A DNA stretch of 64,000 bases, from the NCBI RefSeq assembly GCF_019219025.1, contig NZ_JAHUWN010000024.1:47126-111125 (forward strand). Reading direction: 5' to 3'. How positions within the stretch are numbered: the stretch's first letter is position 1; every line of letters begins with the position of its first letter. Shown here one piece after another: positions 1-7,933 of the stretch. This stretch comes from Bacillus sp. sid0103 (lineage in GTDB: Bacteria > Bacillota > Bacilli > Bacillales_B > DSM-18226). Under the pieces are notes generated by a model. That model was not told where the DNA came from and made no database searches. It saw only the letters and a list, made by a program, of their open reading frames with translations. Position numbers and translations under genes: made by a program.

Positions 1-293
1 GCTATGGCAGGTTCGGCACTTTTCGTCCCGGATACATAAAAAGCGAGTCCAATCATCATAATGGGCAAAGATATATTATGAACCCAGAAGTGAACCTTTG
101 CGAGTGTTGTTTCTGCTGCGCTTGGAAAACCAACATAAATGAGACCAGCAACTGCCATAGTCAGCCAACCTAATAAGTTAATATGTGCATGGACAGGAGC
201 AAAATTTAAATTTTCTGTCATTGACATATACATCCCCAGGCAAACCCCAATGACAAAATACACCACAGAAATTTTAATCAATCTTACTGCCAT
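1..293 (-). CDS. Cytochrome-c-oxidase-like small membrane protein, 3' part cut by window edge
   Basis: The reading frame starts at ATG 293 and runs open to the window edge (97 codons visible). An SD GGGAGG lies about 8 bases upstream of the ATG. The N-terminus is a hydrophobic helix, followed by the motif HAHINLLGW and further membrane segments (LTMAVAGLIYVGF, ISLPIMMIGLAFYV). The HAH...GW segment resembles the heme-binding helix of heme-copper oxidase subunit I, and short Bacillus proteins of about 130-150 residues with it are usually labelled cytochrome-c oxidase. The function of this small form is not established, and the C-terminal part cannot be seen. Confidence 0.7.
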   Translation of the reverse strand, partial: MAVRLIKISVVYFVIGVCLGMYMSMTENLNFAPVHAHINLLGWLTMAVAGLIYVGFPSAAETTLAKVHFWVHNISLPIMMIGLAFYVSGTKSAEPAI

Positions 294-403
294 TTTCCAG
301 CCTCCCTTTTTTACTTAAAGTTGTGACTACAGTACTAAATATGTTGGGAAATTCTGAAAAAGAACGTTGATTTCATAGGGACAAAATGAGAATTTTAAAT
401 AGG

Positions 404-430
404 AAAAGCTGCCCAGTTAGGCAGCTTTTT
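404..430 (-). terminator. Intrinsic terminator of the DUF445 gene
   Basis: Perfect 10-bp stem (AAAAGCTGCC / GGCAGCTTTT) with a 6-base loop, directly after the stop codon of the minus-strand gene. The U tract is short on the minus strand. Confidence 0.6.
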
Positions 431-439
431 GAAAGTGAA

Positions 440-1699
440 TTAAAATAGCGCTTTAATACCAACTAAAACAAGCCCGATGAGGAATCCACACACAGCACCA
501 TTTACACGGATCCATTGTAAATCTTTTCCAACATTTGTTTCGACCATTTTAATAAGTGTTTTATTATCTAGTTTTTCTAAATTTTCCTTAACAAGCGTTC
601 CTATTTTCGAATGATTTTTATCAACAAAGTTTGAAATATGGTTCTTAATCCAGGCTTCAATCGAAAGTACTCTTTCTGGATTAGATTTGATTTGCTCTAA
701 GCCATTTTTCATGATCGGGAGGAGATAATCATCATAAAAGTTTGGCTTGTCAATAAAATCATATGCTTTTTGTTGTATCTGATTTAATAACTCAGTAATT
801 TGTTCGTCCAGTTCCCACTTATTAACAAGATGTGTTTTAAAATGATTTAGTTCTTCATAGACCTTTTGGTCATTTTTTAATGATTGCAGTTTATTATCAA
901 TATGAATCATTAATGTTTGACGATTTTGATTTAATGGGTCCCGAAAGCTGGCTACCCCTTTTAAAATAAGGTTTTGAATGATACTACCTAATTTTTCTTC
1001 ATTAACCAAGTTACTAAATGATTTTAAAGCAAATTGCATAAAACCATCAGCTTTGATATTTTCCACCGCATCGACAGCCAACCCGCCGAGTTTATACTTG
1101 GTACTTTCTTTCCTTGCCCATTCATCTATCTCTTTAAGCATATATTCAAGAGCTTTTTCATCATATTTTCTAATCGTAACCTGATCAATAAGTAGGGGAA
1201 GAAAATTCTTACTATCGATTTCGTGGATTCGAGCTTTTAGTTCTTCTTCTAGCAGCGGTGCGAATCTTTTAATATCAAATATTTTTATCAAATGTTTAGA
1301 CATCATGATGAAATTCTTTTGGACTGCTGGTGATGGTAATTCATTGTCGATTATCTCAAATATTTTATCAGTAAAATGAATGGTATCAATCTTTTTACGA
1401 ATACTTTCTTTTGTCAACCAATCATTTTCTAACATTGAAATTATACCCGCGATAATTCTATGACGGTTTTTGGGAAGCAGTGCTGTATGCGGAATTGGAA
1501 TACCTAATGGGTGACGGAATAATGCTGTTACGGCAAACCAGTCGGCTAGTCCTCCAACCAATCCAGCTTCAAATCCGCCCTGCAGAATTGTCCTCCAAAT
1601 AGAATCTTTTAAAGGTATCGTTGCCAGAAAGCCGATTCCCATCACAGCAAGAAAAATCGTTGCTAAATGCTGTGTTTTTTTATTTTGACGATTAACCAT
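440..1699 (-). CDS. DUF445 (YjiN/YheB-like) membrane-anchored protein
   Basis: 419 residues. A hydrophobic segment near the N-terminus (residues about 11-30) and another at the extreme C-terminus (GAVCGFLIGLVLVGIKALF) bracket a long, charged, helical middle. The segment GGFEAGLVGGLADWFAVTALFRHPLGIPIPHTALLP is the hallmark of the DUF445 family. ATG 1699 is chosen because GAGGGG lies 8 bases upstream. The family is widespread in bacteria and archaea, with no defined biochemical activity. The length is closer to the YjiN branch than to the B. subtilis YheB of about 377 residues. The gene stands alone, with its own terminator. Confidence 0.85.
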   Translation of the reverse strand: MVNRQNKKTQHLATIFLAVMGIGFLATIPLKDSIWRTILQGGFEAGLVGGLADWFAVTALFRHPLGIPIPHTALLPKNRHRIIAGIISMLENDWLTKESIRKKIDTIHFTDKIFEIIDNELPSPAVQKNFIMMSKHLIKIFDIKRFAPLLEEELKARIHEIDSKNFLPLLIDQVTIRKYDEKALEYMLKEIDEWARKESTKYKLGGLAVDAVENIKADGFMQFALKSFSNLVNEEKLGSIIQNLILKGVASFRDPLNQNRQTLMIHIDNKLQSLKNDQKVYEELNHFKTHLVNKWELDEQITELLNQIQQKAYDFIDKPNFYDDYLLPIMKNGLEQIKSNPERVLSIEAWIKNHISNFVDKNHSKIGTLVKENLEKLDNKTLIKMVETNVGKDLQWIRVNGAVCGFLIGLVLVGIKALF

Positions 1700-2020
1700 C
1701 TTTGAAACCCCTCATTTTTGAAAAATATTATTGTCTATTGCTATTATCTCAATTTTAATTAAAAAAAAGCAAAAAAAATTACTTATATATGGATTATTTG
1801 CAAAATCTTATGACTTAGGAGGAAAAAACAATAGAAACACCTCTCAATTTCATGAGGTGCTCTCTATTGTAATTTAACTGATGTTTTTGTTTAGAATTGC
1901 AAATTAAAAATTATATGAAAATTTTTATTTAAGATTTGAAACACTTTAATACTTTTTTCGTCTAATCAAATGTTGTAAAATATACAAGGTTTAAAATTAG
2001 TGAATTTGGGAGAGATGGAA
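1700..2020. other. Intergenic region between divergent genes
   Basis: AT-rich region of 321 bases between the DUF445 gene (-) and the lipoprotein gene (+). It contains one strong hairpin (1828-1870, listed separately). No gene is supported here. Confidence 0.5.
1828..1870 (-). terminator. Orphan intrinsic-terminator-like hairpin
   Basis: ACAATAGA and CACCTC (1828-1843) pair with GAGGTG and TCTATTGT (1854-1870). On the minus strand the stem is followed by a TTTTTT run, so it would stop leftward transcription. No minus-strand gene lies to its right; it sits in the leader of the DUF445 gene. Confidence 0.5.
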
Positions 2021-2551
2021 ATGAAAAAGTTCTTGGTCTTAGTATCAACAATTATGATGGCTTTGGGCCTTACTGCTTGTTCAAGCAATGATGAAGTAAA
2101 AACAGACAAGACGAATGCAAAAGAAGAGACAGCAGCGAAAACGGACGTTAAAAAGGAATTAGTTAGATTCTATATGGATCTTGGAAATAAAATTAACGCA
2201 AAAGATGCTGATTTAAATGCATATGTTGCAAAGGCAACTAAAGAAGATGCGAAACCTGAAGAATTACCAACTGCTGAAGATCGAGCTAAAGCAAGTGAAT
2301 CAGCTGCGGCGGTGGCTGCAGAATTAAATAATTATCAAATTCCTGAATCATTAAAAGACAAAAAAGCCGATCTTGAGGCTGCAATAAAGGATTTTGCAGC
2401 ATCTTACCAAACTAAAGCCGATGAATTAAAAAAAGAAACACCTAATTTTGATGCAGCAACAGCAACCTTCACACAAGGGGAAGAAAAACTTGGAAAAGTA
2501 TATGAAAGCGAAAAATTACTTCCGCCAAGCGTAGATAAGCAAGTAAACTAA
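2021..2551 (+). CDS. Putative secreted lipoprotein, function unknown
   Basis: 176 residues from ATG 2021, chosen because GGGAGAG lies 6 bases upstream; the in-frame GTG 2000 and ATG 2015 lie before or in that site. The N-terminus has a basic start (MKK), a hydrophobic core and a lipobox LTAC, so it is probably a lipid-anchored extracytoplasmic protein. The mature part is Ala/Lys/Glu/Asp-rich and predicted mostly helical. It contains no cysteine after the lipobox. I do not recognise a named family. It forms a single-gene unit followed by a clear terminator. Confidence 0.8.
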   Translation: MKKFLVLVSTIMMALGLTACSSNDEVKTDKTNAKEETAAKTDVKKELVRFYMDLGNKINAKDADLNAYVAKATKEDAKPEELPTAEDRAKASESAAAVAAELNNYQIPESLKDKKADLEAAIKDFAASYQTKADELKKETPNFDAATATFTQGEEKLGKVYESEKLLPPSVDKQVN

Positions 2552-2592
2552 TATTGGTTACTATTTATTAGAGGACGAGGTTGCTCTAGAAC

Positions 2593-2625
2593 AAAAAACA
2601 CACGGTATCGTGTGTTTTTTGTTTT
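2593..2625 (+). terminator. Intrinsic terminator after the lipoprotein gene
   Basis: 12-bp perfect stem AAAAAACACACG / CGTGTGTTTTTT with a GTAT loop, followed by a T-rich tail. Confidence 0.85.
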
Positions 2626-2785
2626 TATAGAAGAATTTAAGTGTAAGTCTAATGGTATTCCAGGACCGTCTGCTGATGAGAGTCATATATTCGGACAAGG
2701 GAAGGTTCGAACTTATCTGAATGCAGGGCCCATTTGTAAACTCCCTAATGCACCATACTGGCATGAACTGTATTACAATAAAATA

Positions 2786-3097
2786 TTAATTTACCGCTAA
2801 GGTTGTGAGTTCTTGGTACCTGACCAAAATCTCATCAAGGTTCTCATCAATGGTTAAGGTTACTTCAGTATCTTCAAAGAACCATACATCATTTACTTCA
2901 ACAAAAAAGGTAATACCATTAATTTCATAAGAATATCCAACATGAACAGGTGATTCAGCTGAAAAAGCAAGGCTAAACCCTTTATGCTTTATTCCAAAAC
3001 CAGCATATTGAGGAAACATCCGAATGAAAAACGGTTTATTTATTGCGAATTCTTTTGTGAACCAAGTCGCAGCTTTTTCGTCGACAAACATGAACAT
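2786..3097 (-). CDS. HesB/YneR-like protein lacking cysteines
   Basis: 103 residues; ATG 3097 has GGTGGG about 9 bases upstream. Segments such as FFIRMFPQYAGFG, KGFSLAFSAESPVH and GITFFVEVNDVWFFEDTEVTLTID match the fold pattern of the HesB-like (A-type iron-sulfur carrier) superfamily, in its YneR branch. Unlike IscA/SufA carriers it has no cysteine at all, so it cannot use the usual Cys ligands for a cluster. The YneR-type members have no assigned role. It stands alone, facing the lipoprotein gene. Confidence 0.75.
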   Translation of the reverse strand: MFMFVDEKAATWFTKEFAINKPFFIRMFPQYAGFGIKHKGFSLAFSAESPVHVGYSYEINGITFFVEVNDVWFFEDTEVTLTIDENLDEILVRYQELTTLAVN

Positions 3098-3439
3098 CTA
3101 AATGCACCCACCTTTATCTATTAGGTAATCATTCATATGGGATGGCTCGGATAGTAAACTTGATAAAAGTCTGTTTTCCATTCCCTATGTCAAAAGGGTA
3201 TAACTTTTCATCGGTTTTGCATGTGATATTATTCACGCACCATCAAGAGGTTTTATGATGTTTTAAATTGTTCATTTATTTTCCATAAAACTTTCACATG
3301 TATCAGTGTAGATGAGGGCATATGTATAAAAGGGTTGGAAAATATCGTTCGATTTCGCTGTCCAGCAAGTGTTGCTGATATTGTAACATTTATATAGTGA
3401 AAATGATGATAATATAAAAGCAGTGAAGGGGGTATTCCA
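3098..3439. other. Intergenic region, nothing recognised
   Basis: 342 AT-rich bases between the divergent YneR-like gene and the coiled-coil gene. No ORF with a credible SD, no strong hairpin and no recognisable operator was seen. Confidence 0.4.
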
Positions 3440-3736
3440 ATGGTGCAGGATATCGATAAGCTAACAGATAATGTTAATGAAATAAAAAGTTTATTTCGTA
3501 CATTGAATGATACATTAGAGAGTATTGAAAAACGACTTTCTCGGCTTGAAAAAATGGATAGCATTGAACACCGGGTGGAAGTAAATCAAATTGACCTTTC
3601 CGATATAAAAGAATCTCTGCAGCGGATTGAAGAGACAAACAATAGTGATATACAGCATATCAATCGCCGACTTGATTCACATTTAGTAAAAATCGCAAAG
3701 TTGGAAGAGAATATGATTATTTTTAAGTGTAAATAA
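3440..3736 (+). CDS. Small coiled-coil protein, function unknown
   Basis: 98 residues. ATG 3440 follows GAAGGGGG at about 8 bases. The sequence is almost entirely charged heptads (for example LFRTLNDTLESIEKRLSRLEKM and ESLQRIEETNNSDIQHIN), predicting one long alpha-helical coiled coil. There is no signal peptide, membrane helix or catalytic motif. It is followed by a strong bidirectional terminator and is probably monocistronic. I do not recognise a named family. Confidence 0.7.
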   Translation: MVQDIDKLTDNVNEIKSLFRTLNDTLESIEKRLSRLEKMDSIEHRVEVNQIDLSDIKESLQRIEETNNSDIQHINRRLDSHLVKIAKLEENMIIFKCK

Positions 3737-3753
3737 TCATTTTAGCAAGATAG

Positions 3754-3795
3754 AAAAAAGATCAGATTGAAAACGATCTGATCTTTTTTGTTTTC
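3754..3795 (+). terminator. Intrinsic terminator, probably bidirectional
   Basis: 14-bp stem AAAAAAGATCAGAT / ATCTGATCTTTTTT (3754-3789) with T-runs available on both strands. It lies between convergent genes. Confidence 0.85.
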
Positions 3796-3808
3796 GTTTA
3801 GAAAACGC

Positions 3809-3994
3809 TTACAATTCTTTGAATATTGCTTTAACGCCTAGGAAAAGCAACAATAAACCAAATACTAAAATTGCAAGTGCACCGACAACATGGAAAAATG
3901 ATGACAGGCCAGCTAGGAATGAAATGCTTGGCATATGAACTAAAGCAAAGCCAGCTAAGATACAAAATAAAAATAAACTTCCTAATCGATCCAT
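3809..3994 (-). CDS. Small two-helix membrane protein, function unknown
   Basis: 61 residues from ATG 3994, which has a near-perfect SD AAAGGAGGGG 6 bases upstream; a longer frame to 4072 lacks any SD. Two hydrophobic segments (about residues 5-25 and 35-58) imply a small integral membrane protein. No family is recognised. It lies downstream of the CorC-type gene but is separated from it by a terminator at 4071-4106, so it is likely its own unit. Confidence 0.7.
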   Translation of the reverse strand: MDRLGSLFLFCILAGFALVHMPSISFLAGLSSFFHVVGALAILVFGLLLLFLGVKAIFKEL

Positions 3995-4070
3995 ATTCTT
4001 CCCCTCCTTTGAAATTAGAGTATGCTTAAACGGGGGAGCTTGACTGGACAAAAGTACTATGAGGTTTAAC

Positions 4071-4106
4071 AAAAAAACCAGATCGGATTGATTTTCCGTC
4101 TGGTTT
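4071..4106 (-). terminator. Intrinsic terminator of the 4116-5468 gene
   Basis: On the minus strand, AACCAGACGGA pairs with TCCG-A-TCTGGTT (one bulged A), followed by seven Ts. Confidence 0.8.
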
Positions 4107-4115
4107 AATATCGTA

Positions 4116-5468
4116 TTAAGAAAGCACTTCTGAATTTGGTATGGAGACTTGTTGGCTGACTAAATCTTCACTATTGGCATTTTTGGTGACTTCAATATAC
4201 TTAATATGATGATCTTCCATATCGAGAATTTTAAAGGAATAGGTTTCATGAAGGAGGATATCGCCTTCTTTTGCTTCGTAATTTTCGGTTAAAATCCAAC
4301 CGCCAATTGTATCGACATCTTCATCGTCAATTTCTACCCCTAAAAGATCATTCACTTCACTAACTAAAACTTTAGAATCGATTATATAATGATTATCCTT
4401 AATTTTGCGAATCTCTGGAATTTCATCCATATCGAATTCGTCACGAATTTCCCCTACAATCTCTTCAAGGATATCTTCTACTGTAACAAGTCCTGAAGTA
4501 CCGCCATATTCATCCATCAAAATCGCCATATGAACACGGTCCTTTTGCATTTTTACTAATAAGTCATGGATTGGAATTGTTTCTATTACTCTTATAATTG
4601 GCCGAGTATAGTTTTCTAGAGTCCGTTCTGCAAGTTTTTCATTACCAATTAAATCTGTCATAACTTCTTTTATATTGATCAGCCCAATGATATGATCCTT
4701 ATCCCCATCAATGATCGGATACCGTGTAAATTTCTCTTCCCGTAATACCTGAAGGAAAGTTTCTAATGTATCTTCTTTAGACAAGGAAACGATTTCCGTT
4801 CTCGGTACCATAACCTCTTTGGCAATACGGTTATCAAATTCAAAAATTTTATTTACATACTTAAACTCTGATTGGTTAATTTCACCACTTTTGTAGCTTT
4901 CAGATAGGATAATTCGAAGTTCTTCCTCTGTATGGGCAATTTCGTTTTCTGAAACAGGCTTAAGCCCGAAAAATTTAGTCGTAATTCGTGCAGAGCCATT
5001 TAGCAACCAAATAACAGGGTACATAACCTTGTAAAAAAGTACAAGCGGACGTGACATCACTAAGGTAATCCATTCTGCCTTTTGAATCGCCAATGTTTTT
5101 GGAGCAAGTTCACCAACTACTACATGTAAAAAGGTAATAGCCGCAAATGCAAAACTTACAGATATTACTTGGTTAAAGCTTTCGGAAATATGCAATCCTT
5201 CAAACAGCGGATGGAGCAACTTTTCAAATGTTGCTTCACCAAGCCATCCTAAACCAAGGGCGGTTATGGTTATCCCCAACTGACAGGCGGAAAGGTATTC
5301 ATCAAGATTAGAAATCACTCTTTTAGCAGTCACAGCACTCGAATTTCCTTCTTCAATTAACTGATCAATTCTGGAGCTTCTAACTCGTATAATAGCAAAT
5401 TCAGAAGCAACAAAAAAAGCAGTTAATGCAATTAAAATGGCTATAATAACCAAGTTAAATATGTCCAA
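4116..5468 (-). CDS. CNNM/CorC-family (MpfA-like) membrane exporter with CBS domains, copy 1
   Basis: 450 residues from TTG 5468, which has SD AAGGGA 6 bases upstream. The longer GTG 5510 start overlaps a GGGAGG and has no spacing. Order of parts: DUF21/CNNM membrane domain (4 hydrophobic segments, residues about 1-170, with VASEFAIIRVR after helix 1 and GELAPKTLAI), a CBS pair (about 200-330, VMVPRTEIV...[28 protein letters not shown]) and a C-terminal CorC_HlyC domain. B. subtilis MpfA (YhdP) and relatives of this architecture are implicated in Mg2+ efflux, so a divalent-cation role is likely. It has a tandem paralogue at 5763-7091. The start region folds into a hairpin covering the SD. Confidence 0.85.
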   Translation of the reverse strand: MDIFNLVIIAILIALTAFFVASEFAIIRVRSSRIDQLIEEGNSSAVTAKRVISNLDEYLSACQLGITITALGLGWLGEATFEKLLHPLFEGLHISESFNQVISVSFAFAAITFLHVVVGELAPKTLAIQKAEWITLVMSRPLVLFYKVMYPVIWLLNGSARITTKFFGLKPVSENEIAHTEEELRIILSESYKSGEINQSEFKYVNKIFEFDNRIAKEVMVPRTEIVSLSKEDTLETFLQVLREEKFTRYPIIDGDKDHIIGLINIKEVMTDLIGNEKLAERTLENYTRPIIRVIETIPIHDLLVKMQKDRVHMAILMDEYGGTSGLVTVEDILEEIVGEIRDEFDMDEIPEIRKIKDNHYIIDSKVLVSEVNDLLGVEIDDEDVDTIGGWILTENYEAKEGDILLHETYSFKILDMEDHHIKYIEVTKNANSEDLVSQQVSIPNSEVLS

Positions 5469-5476
5469 ATAAGTTC

Positions 5477-5504
5477 CCTTATCCTGTTTTTTAGACAGGT
5501 AAGG
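5477..5504 (-). promoter_or_regulatory. Hairpin sequestering the SD of the CorC-type gene, copy 1
   Basis: On the minus strand CCTTACCTGT (5495-5504) pairs with ACAGG-A-TAAGG (5477-5487; one bulged A). The pairing covers the 3' part of AAGGGA, the SD of TTG 5468. The tandem paralogue has an analogous hairpin at the same place. Confidence 0.45.
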
Positions 5505-5744
5505 AGTCACCTCCCAGTTTGATAAAAAAATTAGCTCATATTGCCTTAAATTTATTTCTTGTTTTTTTCCTAATATCGTCTAATGGTCATCATACCACCT
5601 CGACAATTTTATAAATTAACAATAATTATAAAGAATTTGAACTATACAGTCAAACGTTCTGGTTAGTATATTGGTAGATAACTATATTTTATGGGAAAAC
5701 AAAGTGAATATGAACAACAAAAGACTAAATATTACAAAAATTAT

Positions 5745-5776
5745 ACAAAATAAAAGCAACTCCTACTCAGGAGCCA
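5745..5776 (-). terminator. Intrinsic terminator overlapping the stop of copy 2
   Basis: On the minus strand TGGCTCCT-GAGT-AGGAGTTG forms a stem with a G-U pair, then CTTTTATTTTG. It overlaps the last codons of the 5763-7091 gene. Confidence 0.6.
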
Positions 5777-7091
5777 CTTCTGCTTTTTTAGTAGCGGTGT
5801 CTACTTTGCTAACTTCAATGTACAAGATATGGTGACCTTTGATCTCATTAATTTTAAATACAAATCCGTCGTTTTCAATAGAATCACCTTTATGTACGTC
5901 GAACTTTTGTGTTAAAAACCAGCCGCCTATTGTATCGACATCTTCTTCATCCAGTGTGGTGCCGAGTAGATCGTTTACTTCACTGATTAAAACTTTTCCA
6001 TCTAAAATGAAATGGCTGTCTGCTTTTTTCTGGATAAGAGGGAGCTCATCCAAGTCAAATTCATCCCTTATTTCACCAACAATTTCTTCAAGTATGTCTT
6101 CAACCGTGACAATTCCTGCTGTCCCACCATATTCATCAGATAAAACTGCCATATGCGAACGGTTTTTTTGCAGTTTGACAAGAAGCTCTTGAATTGGAAT
6201 GGTTTCAATGACATGAATCACTGGTTTTAGATAGGGTAGAAGAGGTCGGTCGCCCGTACATTTTTGCTGGATGCAATCTGTTAAGACTTCCTTAATGTTA
6301 ATAACCCCTAAAATATTATCTTTGTCCCCATCAATTAAGGGATATCGAGTGTATTTTTCTTCTTTAACGATTTCAATAATTTCTTCCATGGAGGCATCTA
6401 TGGAAAGAGTTATAAGTTCAGTTCTAGGGACCATAATTTCTTTAGCAATCCGGTTATCAAATTCAAATATTCGATTCATATATCGATATTCAGATTGATT
6501 AATTTCTCCGCTTTCATAGCTTTGCGAAAGGATTAACCTCAATTCTTCCTCTGACAAGACGATATCATTCTCGGATGCCGGTTGTACTCCGAAAAGACCA
6601 GTAACAAACCGAGCTGAACGATTTAGAATCCAAATAAACGGGTACATCAGTTTATAAAACAAGATGAGCGGACGAGCAATAATCAAGAGAATCTCTTCTG
6701 CTTTTTGAATCGCAATCGTTTTCGGTGATAATTCGCCAATGACGACATGGAAATAAGTTATGACAATGAAAGCAAAAATAAACGAAATAATGTGTTTGAG
6801 TGATAAAGGTATGTGAATCAGGTCAAAAATAGGATTGAGCAGTTCTCGAATAGTGGGCTCACCAAGCCACCCTAAAATTAGGGAGATGATGGTAATCCCA
6901 ACCTGGGTGGCAGATAAATAACCATCCAAATTAGATATTAACTTTTTTGCTGCTTCAGCTTTTGGATTTCCTTCTAATAGTAATTGATCAATTCTTGTGG
7001 ATCGAACCTTTACCATCGCAAATTCTGAAGCCACAAAAAGGGCTGTAAAGGCTATTAGGATAACAATAATAACTACATTCATCCAAATCAT
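5763..7091 (-). CDS. CNNM/CorC-family (MpfA-like) membrane exporter with CBS domains, copy 2
   Basis: 442 residues from ATG 7091 (SD AGGTG). It has the same architecture as the downstream neighbour: DUF21 membrane domain ([33 protein letters not shown]), a CBS pair ([11 protein letters not shown]...[34 protein letters not shown]) and a CorC_HlyC C-terminus. The two proteins are similar over their full length, so the pair is a tandem duplication. Each copy has its own leader and terminator, so they are probably transcribed separately. A divalent-cation (Mg2+) efflux role is inferred from MpfA of B. subtilis and S. aureus. Confidence 0.85.
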   Translation of the reverse strand: MIWMNVVIIVILIAFTALFVASEFAMVKVRSTRIDQLLLEGNPKAEAAKKLISNLDGYLSATQVGITIISLILGWLGEPTIRELLNPIFDLIHIPLSLKHIISFIFAFIVITYFHVVIGELSPKTIAIQKAEEILLIIARPLILFYKLMYPFIWILNRSARFVTGLFGVQPASENDIVLSEEELRLILSQSYESGEINQSEYRYMNRIFEFDNRIAKEIMVPRTELITLSIDASMEEIIEIVKEEKYTRYPLIDGDKDNILGVINIKEVLTDCIQQKCTGDRPLLPYLKPVIHVIETIPIQELLVKLQKNRSHMAVLSDEYGGTAGIVTVEDILEEIVGEIRDEFDLDELPLIQKKADSHFILDGKVLISEVNDLLGTTLDEEDVDTIGGWFLTQKFDVHKGDSIENDGFVFKINEIKGHHILYIEVSKVDTATKKAEVAPE

Positions 7092-7096
7092 CTATC

Positions 7097-7115
7097 ACCT
7101 TACAAGAGGTAAGGT
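7097..7115 (-). promoter_or_regulatory. Hairpin sequestering the SD of the CorC-type gene, copy 2
   Basis: A 7-bp perfect stem ACCTTAC / GTAAGGT with a 5-base loop. The 3' arm contains the AAGG of the SD (AAGGTGAT) for ATG 7091. It is analogous to the hairpin at 5477-5504. Confidence 0.45.
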
Positions 7116-7182
7116 ATGCCACCTCACTTACGTTGGTCTCAATACATTATTTCAAAAAAAAAATCTATTAGCAAATCGACCT

Positions 7183-7208
7183 AAAAAAATGCTGCCCAAT
7201 AGGCAGCT
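7183..7208 (-). terminator. Intrinsic terminator of the acetyltransferase gene
   Basis: Stem GCTGCC / GGCAGC with a 5-base loop, followed on the minus strand by ATTTTTTT. Confidence 0.8.
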
Positions 7209-7229
7209 ACAAGAGAAGATGGTTATATT

Positions 7230-7784
7230 TTAATAAGGAACTCGTTTATTCCAGTCACGGGCAAGCATACTATAAATATAGAGGTCATGAAAGCGGCCAT
7301 ATAATTGTTCGCCTTCCTTAATGATCCCTTCCTTATTAAACCCTAGTCTTTCTGGTATAGCACGGCTTTTTTTATTTTTGACACCACAGCGAATTTCAAC
7401 TCGATTTAATCCTATCTGGAAAAATGCGTAATTTAGTAAGGCTTGAACTGAACGAGACATGATGCCATGACCTTCTGCCTTTTTTGAAAGATAATAACCG
7501 ATACTTGTCATTCGGTTATGCCAATCGATTTGATGTAACCCAATGGAACCGACCAGTTCCCCTTTATAAAGTATCCCCACATTTAATCCACTATTTTCTG
7601 CAAATTGGTTTAGCCAAATCGGTATTATGGACTCAAACTGATAGGGAGAGTTCATGCTATCCACCCAAGGCATCCATTCCCGCAAATGTTCACGGTTCTC
7701 TTCAACCAAATGATATAATCGTAAGGCGTGATGCGTTTGAAATAACTGGAGTTCAATTTCATTATCAACCTTTAATGTAAACAT
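7230..7784 (-). CDS. GNAT-family N-acetyltransferase (RimJ/RimL, YdaF-like)
   Basis: 184 residues from ATG 7784 (SD GGGAG, about 9 bases upstream). The N-terminal block (LRLYHLVEENREHLREWMPW), the strand pair GELVGSIGLHQIDWHNRMTSIGYYL and the acetyl-CoA loop KKAEGHGIMSRSVQALLNYAF followed by NRVEIRCGVKNKKSRAIPERLGF are the standard RimJ/RimL layout. Its size matches B. subtilis YdaF (about 183 residues). The GNAT loop reads G-H-G-I, close to the consensus Q/RxxGxG/A. The substrate is probably a ribosomal-protein or other N-terminal amine, inferred from the family only. Confidence 0.85.
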   Translation of the reverse strand: MFTLKVDNEIELQLFQTHHALRLYHLVEENREHLREWMPWVDSMNSPYQFESIIPIWLNQFAENSGLNVGILYKGELVGSIGLHQIDWHNRMTSIGYYLSKKAEGHGIMSRSVQALLNYAFFQIGLNRVEIRCGVKNKKSRAIPERLGFNKEGIIKEGEQLYGRFHDLYIYSMLARDWNKRVPY

Positions 7785-7863
7785 TGGTCTATTCTCCCGA
7801 TATAAATTTTTAGTTCATCATATGCATATTAGGTTCGGTACGGGAGGAATTATTAATGAGAAA

Positions 7864-7897
7864 TAAAAAAATCCCTGCTTTAAATAAAGTGGGATTG
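7864..7897 (-). terminator. Intrinsic terminator of the sensor kinase gene
   Basis: On the minus strand AATCCC-A-CTTTA pairs with TAAAG-CA-GGGATT, then TTTTTTTATTT. Confidence 0.8.
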
Positions 7898-7933
7898 GTC
7901 ACATGGGCGACGAAATTTCAAATTCAATTAAGG

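Noticed and set aside
2561..2800. Overlapping 62- and 67-codon ORFs on both strands
   Set aside because: No SD; they run through the lipoprotein terminator.
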